Positions 9,813 through 19,800 of a stretch of 64,000 nucleotides of DNA are shown here, one piece after another. Origin of the DNA: Marisalimonas marina (lineage in GTDB: Bacteria > Pseudomonadota > Alphaproteobacteria > Puniceispirillales > Marisalimonadaceae); NCBI GenBank assembly GCA_038131365.1, contig JAYPPH010000003.1, positions 310,001 through 374,000 of the forward strand, in the 5' to 3' direction. Position 1 is the first letter of the stretch. Each line of letters begins with the position of its first letter. The notes under the pieces are model-generated. The model was given only the letters and a program-made list of their open reading frames with translations. It was not told the origin of the DNA and did not search any database. The translations under genes and the position numbers were made by a program.

Positions 9813-10883
9813 CTAGAACCCCAAATCAAATGCTGTAATTATAAACATTAACATTAACAAGAAAACAAAACCAAATTTTAATAAAAAAATTTGAATTTGG
9901 CTAGGTAAAGGTTTTTTAAAGACAAACTCATATATTTGTAAAACTATATATCCTCCATCTAAGGCAGGTATAGGTAGTAAATTAATTAGGCCTAAATTAA
10001 TTGATAATACTGCCATTAAAAAAATTATTGAAAAAAAACCCTGATTTAAACTAGATCCAGAAATTTTTGCTATACCAACTGGCCCTATTATATCTTTTTT
10101 ATCAATATTAAAGGTCAATAGAGTTTTTAACCCTTTTATCCATTCAATCGTTAATTTTAAGGTATCATAGATACCGATTTTAAAGGCTTCTATTAATGTT
10201 AATTTAGTTAAAACCATTGGCTTGGCTGTAACACCTATTCTACCAACAGTGCTTTTGCTCCTTTCATCAAAGAACTCTTCAGGAACAACATTTAGAAATA
10301 GAACAGTATCATTTCTTAAAATTTTAAATTGCATTGATATATTTGGATTTTTTTCAACAACAACTTTAATCTCTTGAAAATTTTCAACCAATTCATCATT
10401 AATAGAAATAATTTTATCACCTGGAAGGATTCCAGCTACTTTTGCAGGCTTTGAATCTATAACAGTATCAATAATTGATGTTGAGACATATTTACCATTA
10501 AAGGCGTATAAACTCGTAATAAGAAACGATCCAAATATTAGGTTTGCAATAGGACCAGATGCGACAATTATAAATCTTGATAATAGACTTGCTTCTGTAA
10601 ATGTATCTTTTGTTAGTGATGTATTATTAGAATTATCTATTGGATTAAAAAGTTCTCCCTTCATTTTAACGTAGCCACCTAAAGGAATTAAAGAAAATTT
10701 CCATCTAGTATCTTTTTTATCATTAAAACCAAATAATTCAGGTCCAAAACCAATTGAAAAAGTTTCAACTTTGACGCCTGATTTGATTGCTGCATAATAA
10801 TGACCAAACTCATGAACAAAAACCAAAGGAGTTAAAACAATAAAAAAACCAATGAAAGATAGAAGAAATGACGTCTCTAACAT
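9813..10883 (-). CDS. rseP: Site-2 protease RseP
   Basis: Membrane zinc metalloprotease (M50) that cuts transmembrane segments, typically of an anti-sigma factor in envelope stress, and clears leftover signal peptides. It has 356 residues. The HEFGH zinc motif is at residues 24-28 in the first membrane segment, a PDZ domain follows at about 125-205 (VAGILPGDKIISIND), and the third zinc ligand is in LLPIPALDGGYI near residue 306. One PDZ domain is apparent, compared with two in E. coli. It lies between dxr and bamA. Confidence 0.95.
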   Translation of the reverse strand: MLETSFLLSFIGFFIVLTPLVFVHEFGHYYAAIKSGVKVETFSIGFGPELFGFNDKKDTRWKFSLIPLGGYVKMKGELFNPIDNSNNTSLTKDTFTEASLLSRFIIVASGPIANLIFGSFLITSLYAFNGKYVSTSIIDTVIDSKPAKVAGILPGDKIISINDELVENFQEIKVVVEKNPNISMQFKILRNDTVLFLNVVPEEFFDERSKSTVGRIGVTAKPMVLTKLTLIEAFKIGIYDTLKLTIEWIKGLKTLLTFNIDKKDIIGPVGIAKISGSSLNQGFFSIIFLMAVLSINLGLINLLPIPALDGGYIVLQIYEFVFKKPLPSQIQIFLLKFGFVFLLMLMFIITAFDLGF

Positions 10884-10886
10884 TTT

Positions 10887-12032
10887 TTACATACCCTTAA
10901 TTACATCTAAAGTTTTCATTCTTGTAATTTTATCAATTTCAACAACATCATCAATATTCTTAGGATTTACAGGGTCATAATTATTTAATGTTTTCTCAAT
11001 GATATAATAAATATCGGTGAATTTAATTTTTCCTTTCAAAAAATAATCTACGGTGACTTCATTTGACCCATTGAATACTATTGGTGATGATTTAGGATTA
11101 CTAAGACAATCCCATCCAAATTTTAAACCTGGGAATTTTTTAAGATCCGGTTCTAAAAAAGTTAATTTTCCAATACTCGACAATGATAATTTTTTTAAAT
11201 TAAGATTTAATCTGTCAGGCCAATTCAATGCCACACTTATAGGGGTTATCATGTCAGGCAAACCCATATTGGCAATTATAGAACCATCATTATAATGAAC
11301 TAAACCATGAATTATATGCTCAGGATGAACAATAACTTCAATTTTTTCTGCACTAAGATCAAACAAAACCGAAGCCTCAATAATTTCAAGAGCTTTATTT
11401 ATCATAGTTGAACTATCAATCGAAATTTTTTTACCCATATTCCATATTGGGTGTTTTAAAGCATTTTCTGGTTTTATATTTTTAAACTCTTTAATATTTT
11501 TGTTTAAAAAAGGTCCACCCGAAGATGTAAGAGTAATAAAATCTAAGTTATGAAAATTACTATCATCTAAACATTGAAATATAGCACTATGTTCAGAGTC
11601 AACTGGTAAAAGATTACACTTTTTTTCAATAGATTTATCAACAAAAATCTTTCCAGCAGTTACTAGTGTTTCTTTATTAGCTATTGCTAAATTATTACCA
11701 GCATCTATTGCTGCAAATGCAGAATATAAACCTGATATTCCGATTATACCAGTTACAACTATATCACATTCGATTTGTGCCAAATCAATTAGGGCCCTGG
11801 TTCCAACGCTTAATTCACTCTTACCAAAATAATCTTTAACATTTAATGAATTAGATAAAACAACATGTGGCACATCAAATTCATTAACTATATTACTAAG
11901 TAAAGATGCATTATTGTGAGCAGAAACACCGATTAAATTAAATTTATCTCTATTATTTCTCAATAAATTTAGGGTTGATTTTCCTATTGAACCTGTTGCG
12001 CCTAACAATATAATATTTTTGGAATTAAACAT
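10887..12032 (-). CDS. dxr: 1-deoxy-D-xylulose 5-phosphate reductoisomerase
   Basis: First committed step of the MEP isoprenoid pathway: DXP plus NADPH to 2-C-methyl-D-erythritol 4-phosphate. It has 381 residues. The NADPH fold starts GATGSIGKSTLNLL, the metal-binding residues are Asp145 and Glu147 in PVDSEHSAIFQCL, and LTSSGGPF and the MGKKISIDSSTMINK block are also present. It lies three bases upstream of rseP and seven bases downstream of cdsA. Confidence 0.97.
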   Translation of the reverse strand: MFNSKNIILLGATGSIGKSTLNLLRNNRDKFNLIGVSAHNNASLLSNIVNEFDVPHVVLSNSLNVKDYFGKSELSVGTRALIDLAQIECDIVVTGIIGISGLYSAFAAIDAGNNLAIANKETLVTAGKIFVDKSIEKKCNLLPVDSEHSAIFQCLDDSNFHNLDFITLTSSGGPFLNKNIKEFKNIKPENALKHPIWNMGKKISIDSSTMINKALEIIEASVLFDLSAEKIEVIVHPEHIIHGLVHYNDGSIIANMGLPDMITPISVALNWPDRLNLNLKKLSLSSIGKLTFLEPDLKKFPGLKFGWDCLSNPKSSPIVFNGSNEVTVDYFLKGKIKFTDIYYIIEKTLNNYDPVNPKNIDDVVEIDKITRMKTLDVIKGM

Positions 12033-12039
12033 AATAATC

Positions 12040-12870
12040 TTAATAAGGTAAAATTAAAAAAGTGTAAAATACTGGTAAAACTAAAATATATCCATCTAAT
12101 CTATCCATCAAGCCTCCGTGGCCAGGTATTAAATTACCACTATCTTTTACACCTACACTTCTCTTAACAGAGGATTCTAGTATATCACCAAGAAAAGATA
12201 AAACACCGATGAAGAAACCAACAAACATAGAAAAATAAATATCTAAATTAACTAAATCTCGGATCATAGAAGCGATAGAAACCGTAAAAATTAATCCTAT
12301 AAAAGTACCTTCTACAGTTTTACCATTACTAATTTTAGGAACAATTTTCATTTTTCCTAATAATTTTCCTCCAATATAAGCAAATACATCCATAGCGGTT
12401 ATTAACAGTACTATGTACAAAAAAAGATTTAAACCGTCTGACATAAAAAGAATTTCTAATAACAAAAAAAAGCTTATTAAAATAAAATTAGAATAAATGA
12501 ATGAAATACGATTGTTATATGTATTATAAAAATAAAAATTTATTAATAAAGAAGACAAAAGAAAAATATCATAATCAACAAAAAAACCAAAGTTGATATC
12601 CATTAACTTAGATATTAAAAAAATATATAAAGTTAACTGTAATAATAAATTTTTAAAAAAATGAACTTTAGTTATTTTTGTTCCATCCATCTTATCCAAC
12701 TCGAATAAGACCCAAAAACAAATAGAAGATAATAAAATTACAAATAATGGATTCCCAATAATAAAAGATATATAAAAAACAATGAAAATTATAAAGCTTG
12801 AAAGTAATCTTAATCTAAATTCCTTCAATTCTAATAAACTTCTAAGTTTTATATAGAATTTAATAATCAC
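12040..12870 (-). CDS. cdsA: Phosphatidate cytidylyltransferase
   Basis: Makes CDP-diacylglycerol from phosphatidate and CTP at the inner membrane, feeding all phospholipid synthesis. It has 276 residues with about seven membrane segments and the C-terminal family signature VKDSGNLIPGHGGLMDRLDG. The start is GTG at 12870, fixed by a four-base GTGA overlap with the uppS stop. The N-terminal half is very rich in Ile, Leu and Phe and poorly conserved, as usual for the family. Confidence 0.95.
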   Translation of the reverse strand: MIIKFYIKLRSLLELKEFRLRLLSSFIIFIVFYISFIIGNPLFVILLSSICFWVLFELDKMDGTKITKVHFFKNLLLQLTLYIFLISKLMDINFGFFVDYDIFLLSSLLINFYFYNTYNNRISFIYSNFILISFFLLLEILFMSDGLNLFLYIVLLITAMDVFAYIGGKLLGKMKIVPKISNGKTVEGTFIGLIFTVSIASMIRDLVNLDIYFSMFVGFFIGVLSFLGDILESSVKRSVGVKDSGNLIPGHGGLMDRLDGYILVLPVFYTFLILPY

Positions 12871-13547
12871 TCTCCATAGTTTCTTTTACGATTGTAAAAG
12901 TTTTTTATACATTCATCTAAAATTTTACTATCAAAGTCAGGCCAGAATTTGTTTAAGAACATTAACTCAGTATAAGCTAAATCCCAAAGAAGAAAATTTG
13001 AGAGACGCATTTCACCACCGGTCCTTATCAACAAATCAGGGTCAGGAATATCGTGGTTAAAAGTAAATTTTTTAAAGTTTTTTTCATCAATTATTTTCTG
13101 CGGAAGATTAAGTTTTAAAATTTTATTAGTAGCATTTAATATATCTGACCTTCCTCCATAATTAAGTGCAAGAGAAATTGTTAGGCCCTTATTATTACAA
13201 GTGTTGTCATGAATAAAATTAATTTTTTTAATTACATTTTTTTTAAAAGTAGTTAAATCACCAATAAACCTAATTTTGTAATCATTTGAATTAATTTTTT
13301 CTATAGTATCATCTAAAAATTTAACAAGTAAATCCATCAGAAAAGAAATCTCAACTTGAGACCTTTTCCAGTTTTCTGTTGAAAAGACAAAAACAGTTAG
13401 ATAATTAATTCTTTTTTTATCAACATCCTTAACAATTTGCCATAAGTTTTCAGCGCCTTTGTTATGGCCTTCAAAGCTTTTCAAATTATTTGACAAAGCC
13501 CAACGCCTATTCCCATCCATTATAATGGCCAAATGGTTTAAAGACAT
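12867..13547 (-). CDS. uppS: Isoprenyl transferase (undecaprenyl diphosphate synthase)
   Basis: Builds the C55 carrier lipid for peptidoglycan and LPS from farnesyl and isopentenyl diphosphate. It has 226 residues. The N-terminal motif HLAIIMDGNRRWA carries the catalytic Asp11; FSTENWKR and the C-terminal PDPDLLIRTGGEMRLSNFLL block are complete. It lies two bases downstream of frr and overlaps cdsA by four bases. Confidence 0.96.
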   Translation of the reverse strand: MSLNHLAIIMDGNRRWALSNNLKSFEGHNKGAENLWQIVKDVDKKRINYLTVFVFSTENWKRSQVEISFLMDLLVKFLDDTIEKINSNDYKIRFIGDLTTFKKNVIKKINFIHDNTCNNKGLTISLALNYGGRSDILNATNKILKLNLPQKIIDEKNFKKFTFNHDIPDPDLLIRTGGEMRLSNFLLWDLAYTELMFLNKFWPDFDSKILDECIKNFYNRKRNYGE

Positions 13548-13549
13548 GA

Positions 13550-14107
13550 TTAGTTTTCTAGAATTTCTTTTTCTTTTAACGACAAAATATCATCAATTTT
13601 TCTAATAATTTCGTCAGTAATATCTTGAATGCTTATTTCATCATTATGTTTTTGATCTTCGCTGATTTCAGCATTTTTTTGTAATTTTCTAACTGTTTCT
13701 ATATAATCTCTTCGAATATTCCGAACTGCTATTCTAGCATTTTCTGCATATTTAGCTGCTATTTTAGTTATTTCAATACGTCTTTCTTCAGATAAAGGGG
13801 GAATAGAAATTCTTATAACATTACCTTCGACCATCGGATTAAGCCCCAATGGACTTTCTTTGATACTTTTTTCAACTACAGAAACAAGAGAATTATCCCA
13901 TACAGAAACCAACAACATACGTGCATCAGGAACACTAACGTTACTAACTTGGTTTAAAGGCATTAAACTTCCATACGCATTAACATTTATTTGATCAAGC
14001 ATTGACAAAGAGGCTCGCCCAACTCTTAATCCACTCAAATCTTTTTTAAAAGAGTCAATTGCTTTTTCCATACGGGTTTTGATTTCTTTTACATTTAACT
14101 CTACCAC
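13550..14107 (-). CDS. frr: Ribosome recycling factor
   Basis: Splits post-termination ribosomes together with EF-G. It has 185 residues, is helical and Lys/Glu rich, with the family blocks GRASLSMLDQINVNAYGS and IRISIPPLSEERR. The start is GTG at 14107: a perfect AGGAGG stands five bases upstream, while the overlapping ATG two bases earlier reads into a stop after two codons. The gene follows pyrH within 11 bases, so the ribosome-binding site touches the pyrH stop codon. Confidence 0.96.
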   Translation of the reverse strand: MVELNVKEIKTRMEKAIDSFKKDLSGLRVGRASLSMLDQINVNAYGSLMPLNQVSNVSVPDARMLLVSVWDNSLVSVVEKSIKESPLGLNPMVEGNVIRISIPPLSEERRIEITKIAAKYAENARIAVRNIRRDYIETVRKLQKNAEISEDQKHNDEISIQDITDEIIRKIDDILSLKEKEILEN

Positions 14108-14112
14108 ATCAA

Positions 14113-14118
14113 CCTCCT
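14113..14118 (-). promoter_or_regulatory. Strong Shine-Dalgarno site of frr
   Basis: AGGAGG on the minus strand, five bases before the GTG of frr and directly next to the pyrH stop codon. It is one of the few consensus sites in this window and decides for the GTG start over an out-of-frame ATG. Confidence 0.8.
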
Positions 14119-14835
14119 TTAATTAGAAATTATAGTGTATGATCCTTTTCCACTCAAAACTTTTGAAAGATTTCTGTCTTTTATAATTGAACATACTATG
14201 ATTGGTATATTATTTTCTCTAGCTAATGAAATTGCAGAAGCGTCCATTACTTTCAAATCTTTTCTCAAAACATCTAAATAGCTTAGACTATCAAATTTAG
14301 TAGCAGTTTTATCATATTTGGGGTCAGCAGAATAAACACCATCTACTAAAGTTGCTTTGACAAGGGCGTCACAATTCATTTCAGACGCTCGTAAGGCTGC
14401 AGCAGTATCTGTAGTAAAATATGGATTACCAGTACCAGCAGCAAAGATAACAACTCGACCCTTCTGCATATGTCTTTTAGCTCGTCTTCTAATATATGGT
14501 TCACATACAGCAGAGATAGGCAAAGCAGACTGAACTCGAGTTTCAACACCTATCTGTTCCAGAGCATTTTGAATTGCTAAACTGTTCATAACAGTGGCCA
14601 GCATTCCCATATGATCGCCAGTAGCTCTGTCCATACCAGTTTTTGTACCTGATATGCCTCTGTAAATATTACCTCCACCAACAACTATACAAATTTGTAC
14701 GCCTGATTTAACAACATCATTAATTTCAATAGCAAAAGATTTGACAACATCTGTATTAATACCAAACGCATCATTGCCCATTAATGACTCACCAGAGATT
14801 TTTAAAAGAATTTTTTTCCATTTAAAATTTTGCAA
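14119..14835 (-). CDS. pyrH: UMP kinase
   Basis: Phosphorylates UMP to UDP in pyrimidine nucleotide synthesis. It has 238 residues of the amino-acid kinase fold: LLKISGESLMG at the N-terminus, the glycine loop VVGGGNIYRG and TTDTAAALRASEM. The start appears to be TTG at 14835, since the next upstream codons are ATA, TCA and a TGA stop, and the next internal ATG would delete the phosphate-binding strand. The order rpsB-tsf-pyrH-frr is the classical bacterial one. Confidence 0.96.
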   Translation of the reverse strand: MQNFKWKKILLKISGESLMGNDAFGINTDVVKSFAIEINDVVKSGVQICIVVGGGNIYRGISGTKTGMDRATGDHMGMLATVMNSLAIQNALEQIGVETRVQSALPISAVCEPYIRRRAKRHMQKGRVVIFAAGTGNPYFTTDTAAALRASEMNCDALVKATLVDGVYSADPKYDKTATKFDSLSYLDVLRKDLKVMDASAISLARENNIPIIVCSIIKDRNLSKVLSGKGSYTIISN

Positions 14836-14859
14836 TATTGATCACATTATTTAAAAAAT

Positions 14860-15786
14860 TTAATTTTTACCAGCTGTTGCTGCAACTTCTTCAGCAAAGT
14901 TAGTTTCTTCAACTTCAATTCCATCACCTAGTTTGATCATTTTAAAACCTGTTAGCTCAATGTCAGAGTTTTTTTCTTTAGAAAAGTTTTTTACTAGGTC
15001 TTTAATTTTAGTTTCTCCATCTAAAACTGAAACTTGCTCATTTAAAACAACTTCTTGATAAAATTTGTGCATTCTTCCTTGAACTATTTTATCAGCAATC
15101 TCTTTTGGTTTACCTGAAGTTATAGCTTGATCTATGAGAACTTGACGTTCTCTATTCACAATTTGTTCATCTAGATCATCTATGCTTAGTGATTTTGGAG
15201 AAGTTGCAGCTACATGCATAGCAATTTGTTTTCCTAGGGCTGACAATTCATCTACATTCAGCTTACTTTTTAAAGAGACTAAAACACCAAGTCTTCCCAA
15301 ACCCTCGGCTGTACTATTATGAATATATGAAAACAAACCTCCCTCAGAAACTTCTAAGAATTCTAGGCGCCTAATATTCATATTTTCTCCAATTGTAGCA
15401 ATATTATTTGCTAACTCTTCATCAACAGTCCTTTCTGAGCCTGGGTAAGGTAATTTTTTCAACTCTTCAATGTTACTCTTTTTTGATAATGCCAATTCAC
15501 CGCAGTTTTTAACAAAATTTTGAAAAATTTCATTCCTAGAAACAAAATCTGTTTCTGAGTTTATCTCAATAATAACACCAGAATTGTTTTTTACATTTAT
15601 ACCAACTAACCCTTCAGCTGCTACTCTACCAGATTTTTTTGAAACAGAAGCGAGACCTTTTTTCCTTAACCAGTCAATAGCATCTTCCATTTGACCATTA
15701 TTTTCAGATAAAGCCTTTTTGCAGTCCATCATACCTGCGCCACTTTTTTCTCTTAATTCCTTTACCATTGAAGCTGTAAGAGACAT
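14860..15786 (-). CDS. tsf: Translation elongation factor Ts
   Basis: Nucleotide exchange factor for EF-Tu. It has 308 residues, with an N-terminal UBA-like domain (VKELREKSGAGMMDCKKAL), then INSETDFVSRNE, then the dimerisation core. An AAAGGA ribosome-binding site stands about nine bases before the ATG. It follows rpsB by 48 bases and is probably co-transcribed with it. Confidence 0.97.
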   Translation of the reverse strand: MSLTASMVKELREKSGAGMMDCKKALSENNGQMEDAIDWLRKKGLASVSKKSGRVAAEGLVGINVKNNSGVIIEINSETDFVSRNEIFQNFVKNCGELALSKKSNIEELKKLPYPGSERTVDEELANNIATIGENMNIRRLEFLEVSEGGLFSYIHNSTAEGLGRLGVLVSLKSKLNVDELSALGKQIAMHVAATSPKSLSIDDLDEQIVNRERQVLIDQAITSGKPKEIADKIVQGRMHKFYQEVVLNEQVSVLDGETKIKDLVKNFSKEKNSDIELTGFKMIKLGDGIEVEETNFAEEVAATAGKN

Positions 15787-15834
15787 TTCTAATCCTTTCT
15801 TGTTTAATATAAAAATTTTAAATTTTATAAATTA

Positions 15835-16671
15835 TCAATTACTTTTTTCTGCATCATTATCATCCGAAGCAATGGGTTCGGCTAATGTATCCTCAGCGAT
15901 ATTATTTTGATCAATCTCTTGAATTAAACTTTCTTCAGCTATAACTTCAGATTCACCAACATCTACGCCACTCTGTTCTAAATTACTTTCTAAGCCTTTC
16001 AAAATTGAAGCAGCAACTAAATCACAATATAAGGATATTGCCCTTAATGCATCATCGTTTCCAGGGATAGGGTAATTTACTCCAGAAGGATTTGAATTTG
16101 TATCACATATAGCAAACACTGGTATGTTTAAATTATTTGCTTCTTGTATAGCTATAGATTCTTTGTTTGTGTCAATAATAAACATTGCATCAGGTATACC
16201 ATTCATGTTTTTAATGCCACCCAAGTTTAAATCTAATTTTTCTTTTTGCCTTTCAATTTGCAATCTTTCTTTTTTTGTTAGACTATTAATTTCTCCAGTT
16301 TCAATTCGTTCTTCCAAGCTCTTAAGCTTTTTTATAGAATTAGAAACTGTTTCCCAATTAGTTAACATTCCTCCAAGCCACCTATGATTAACATAGTATT
16401 GCCCACAATTGGTTGCGGCTTGGGCAATTAAATCAGAGGCTGATCTTTTGGTACCCACAAACAAAAATTTTCCGCCATTTTTTGCTATTGATTGAATTGC
16501 ATCAAGGGCTTCATATAGCATTGGAACAGTTTTTTCTAAATTTATTATATGAATATTATTTCTTTTACCAAAAATATATGGTGCCATTTTAGGGTTCCAC
16601 CTTCTAGTATGATGACCAAAATGAACACCTGCTTCTAAAAGCTGACGCATTGTGAAAGTTGGGTATGACAT
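15835..16671 (-). CDS. rpsB: 30S ribosomal protein S2
   Basis: Small-subunit ribosomal protein. It has 278 residues; MRQLLEAGVHFGHHTRRWNPKM, FVGTKRSASDLI and NHRWLGGMLTNW are diagnostic. The last 40 or so residues form an acidic, Asp/Glu-rich tail beyond the usual fold, seen in many alphaproteobacterial S2 proteins. AAGGA stands about seven bases before the ATG. The 136 bases upstream contain inverted repeats (separate entry). Confidence 0.97.
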   Translation of the reverse strand: MSYPTFTMRQLLEAGVHFGHHTRRWNPKMAPYIFGKRNNIHIINLEKTVPMLYEALDAIQSIAKNGGKFLFVGTKRSASDLIAQAATNCGQYYVNHRWLGGMLTNWETVSNSIKKLKSLEERIETGEINSLTKKERLQIERQKEKLDLNLGGIKNMNGIPDAMFIIDTNKESIAIQEANNLNIPVFAICDTNSNPSGVNYPIPGNDDALRAISLYCDLVAASILKGLESNLEQSGVDVGESEVIAEESLIQEIDQNNIAEDTLAEPIASDDNDAEKSN

Positions 16672-16807
16672 GTAATTTTCCTTTACCGGTTAATGTTAAA
16701 GCAATATCTAAAATAAACACCGGATGGTTTGTAAAACCAGATATTGCACAAGATAAGCATCCTACTAAAGTAAATTTAGTAAATATGCAAGTTTTAAAGA
16801 CTATTAA
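16672..16807 (-). promoter_or_regulatory. rpsB leader region with inverted repeats
   Basis: 136 bases between dnaE and rpsB. On the rpsB-sense strand a six-base-pair hairpin TGGTTT-TAC-AAACCA (16725-16739) is followed by a CCGGT that can pair with ACCGG just before the ribosome-binding site, across a 27-base loop. S2-tsf leaders in other bacteria are autoregulated by S2. Whether this one is such a leader, the end of the dnaE transcript, or both is not settled by the sequence. Confidence 0.35.
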
Positions 16808-19800
16808 TTAAATGAAATTTATTGATTTTACGTTATTAATCTTTGTTAAGTTACTAATTAATTCAGATGAAATTTTAATATTTTCTTTAACAACGAATTT
16901 AATAATTTGTGCCTTTCTAGAGAGATTAATAATCAAATTAGAATTTCCTGGAACTAAATTGGTTGAAGAATCATAAATTCTTTTAACGACTTCAACATCA
17001 TCAATGAAAATAGTTAAATTTAATTTTTTTTCAGAAATATAATCATTTAATGGTGTTATTCTTCTTGCATTTATTTTTATGCCTTGGTTAGTTTCTTTTT
17101 TTATTTCAGTATCAAAGAGCATTAGTTTTTGCTCAATTAAATAATTTTCATACTTATGATAGACATCTGAATATACATTAATTTCTATAGAACCATTTGG
17201 ATCATTTAATACTACTGTTGCCCATTTTCCTCTAAATGATTGCTTTTTTATTATTTTAGAGACAACACCACACAATTGAACATTTTTATTAAGAAATTTA
17301 TGAGGGTTATCCATAATTTCAATATTTGATTTTATTTTTAAAGTTTTTAAAACTTCTAAATAATTATCGAGTGGATGAGATTGTAAGTACAAACCTATAG
17401 ATAAAAATTCATTTTTTATTTTATTATCTATAGCCCACTCGGGCTTTTCAACAAGATCAATAAGTAGTTGATTGTTATCAGCATCATCAAATAAATTTTG
17501 TTGGTTTGATATTTTATCTTTTTCTATAGACTGAGAATGATTTAACAGTAATTCAATAGATTGAAATAACTTGTTTCTATTTTTTTCTAAGCAATCAAAA
17601 GAACCAGATTGTATTAAACTTTCTAATAATTTTTTTGTTAATAAACTATAGGGAATTTTTTTAAGAAAATCATCAATACTGCTAAATTGACCGAGTTTGT
17701 TTCTGATGTTTACAATTTTTTTAATTGCTTCATTACCAACATTTTTTAAAGCTGACAAAGAATATCTTAATGATGATTTTTGTTCATTTTGTTCAATTAA
17801 AAACTCTGAGCCACTTTTATTAATACACGGTGGAAGAATAGAAATACCTAATCTTCTTAAATCATTAACAAAAACTGATAATTTATCAGTATTGTTATAT
17901 TCAATAGTCATCATTGCTGCAAAGAATTCATGTGGAAAATTGGATTTTATCCATGCTGTTTGGTAAGCTATTAAGGCATAAGCAGCCGCATGAGATTTGT
18001 TAAATCCATATCCTGCAAAAGCCGAAATTTGATCAAAAATTTCATTAGCTTTATTTACATCAATATTTTTATTTTTAGCACCTTCTAAAAATGATTGTTT
18101 TTGCTGCTCCATTTCAATTTTATCTTTTTTACCCATGGCTCTTCGCAAAATATCTGCGCTACCAAGTGAAAAATTTGCTAATATTTGAGCAGCTCTTAAT
18201 ACTTGCTCTTGATAAATGAATATTCCATAAGTTTCTTCTAAAATATCCTCTAGAAAAGGATGCATGTATGATATTTTTTCTCTACCATGTTTTCTATTAA
18301 TATAACTTGGAATATTTTCCATAGGACCTGGTCTATACAAAGATACAACAGCAATAATATCTTCAAACCTGTCAGGCATTAGCCCAATCAGAACATCTTT
18401 CATTCCAGAGGATTCTAACTGAAATATGCCTGTTGTAGAACCAGAAGATAACATTTTATAAGTTTTATCATCATCCAAGGTAATTTTATTGAGGTTAAAA
18501 TTTTTAATTTTTTTTTGAATTAAATTTTCAGCTTTTGATAAAACTGTAAGAGTTTTAAGGCCTAAAAAATCAAATTTAACAAGACCTGCCCTTTCAACAA
18601 ATTTCATATTAAATTGAGTTGCTGGCATTTCATCTTCATTAAATTTATATAATGGCACTAATTTATTTAGAGGTCTGTCTCCAATGACTAATCCGGCAGC
18701 GTGGGTTGATACATGCCTATTTAAGCCTTCAACATCAATTGCTGTTTTTATAAGTGTTTCAACTTCTTGGTTCTCAGCAATTTCTCTTTTTAACTCATCT
18801 TCACTATCAATCGCTTCTTGAATTGTTGGAGGGTTTGCTGGTAGAAATGGTATTAGTTTAGCAATTTTGTCAACCTGACCATAAGGCATTTCAAGAACTC
18901 TACCAACATCACGAATGGCTGCTTTAGCTTGCAAACTACCAAACGTTATAATTTGAGCAACTCTATCATGACCATATCTATCTCTAACGTAATTAATTAC
19001 CTCTTCTCTTCTATCCTGACAGAAATCAATATCAAAATCAGGCATTGATATTCGTTCTGGGTTTAAAAATCTTTCAAATAATAACCCCCATCTTATTGGG
19101 TCCAAATCAGTTATTTTTAAAGACCAAGCAACAATAGATCCCGCACCCGAACCTCTACCAGGACCAACTGGTATCAAATTATCTTTTGCCCATTTAATAA
19201 AATCATAAACAATCAAGAAATATCCTGAGAACCCCATTTTGTTTATAATTTTAAGTTCATCAATTAAACGTTCTATATAAAATTGTTTTTCTTTTTCGTT
19301 AAATTTTTTTGATGAAAGTTTAAACCTCTCCTTTAAGCCTTCATTTGAAATTTTAAATAAATAATCAGCCTCACTCATACCTTTAAGACCTGGATATGTG
19401 GGGAGAATAGGATCATGCGATTCAACAAAAAAAGAACATCTTTTTGCTATAACTATAGTATTTTCAATTGCTTCTGGTATATCCCTAAACAAATTAATCA
19501 TAGTTTCTGTGTCTTTTAAATAATGCTCCTTAGTGATTAACCTACTGTTATCAGAAGAGATAGTAAGGCCTTTATCAATACAAGTTAAAACCTGATGAGC
19601 GTTAAATTTTTCTTCATTTTCAAAAAAACAATCATTTGTGGCTACTAATGGAATATTAAGTTCATGCGATATTTCAATAAGAATTTTTTCTGCTATGTCC
19701 TGTATTTCAAGACCATGACGCTGTAACTCAATATATAAATTATCTTGAAACAAACTTTTAAGTTTCTCAAGACGTTCCTTAACGATAATTTTGTTTCTTA

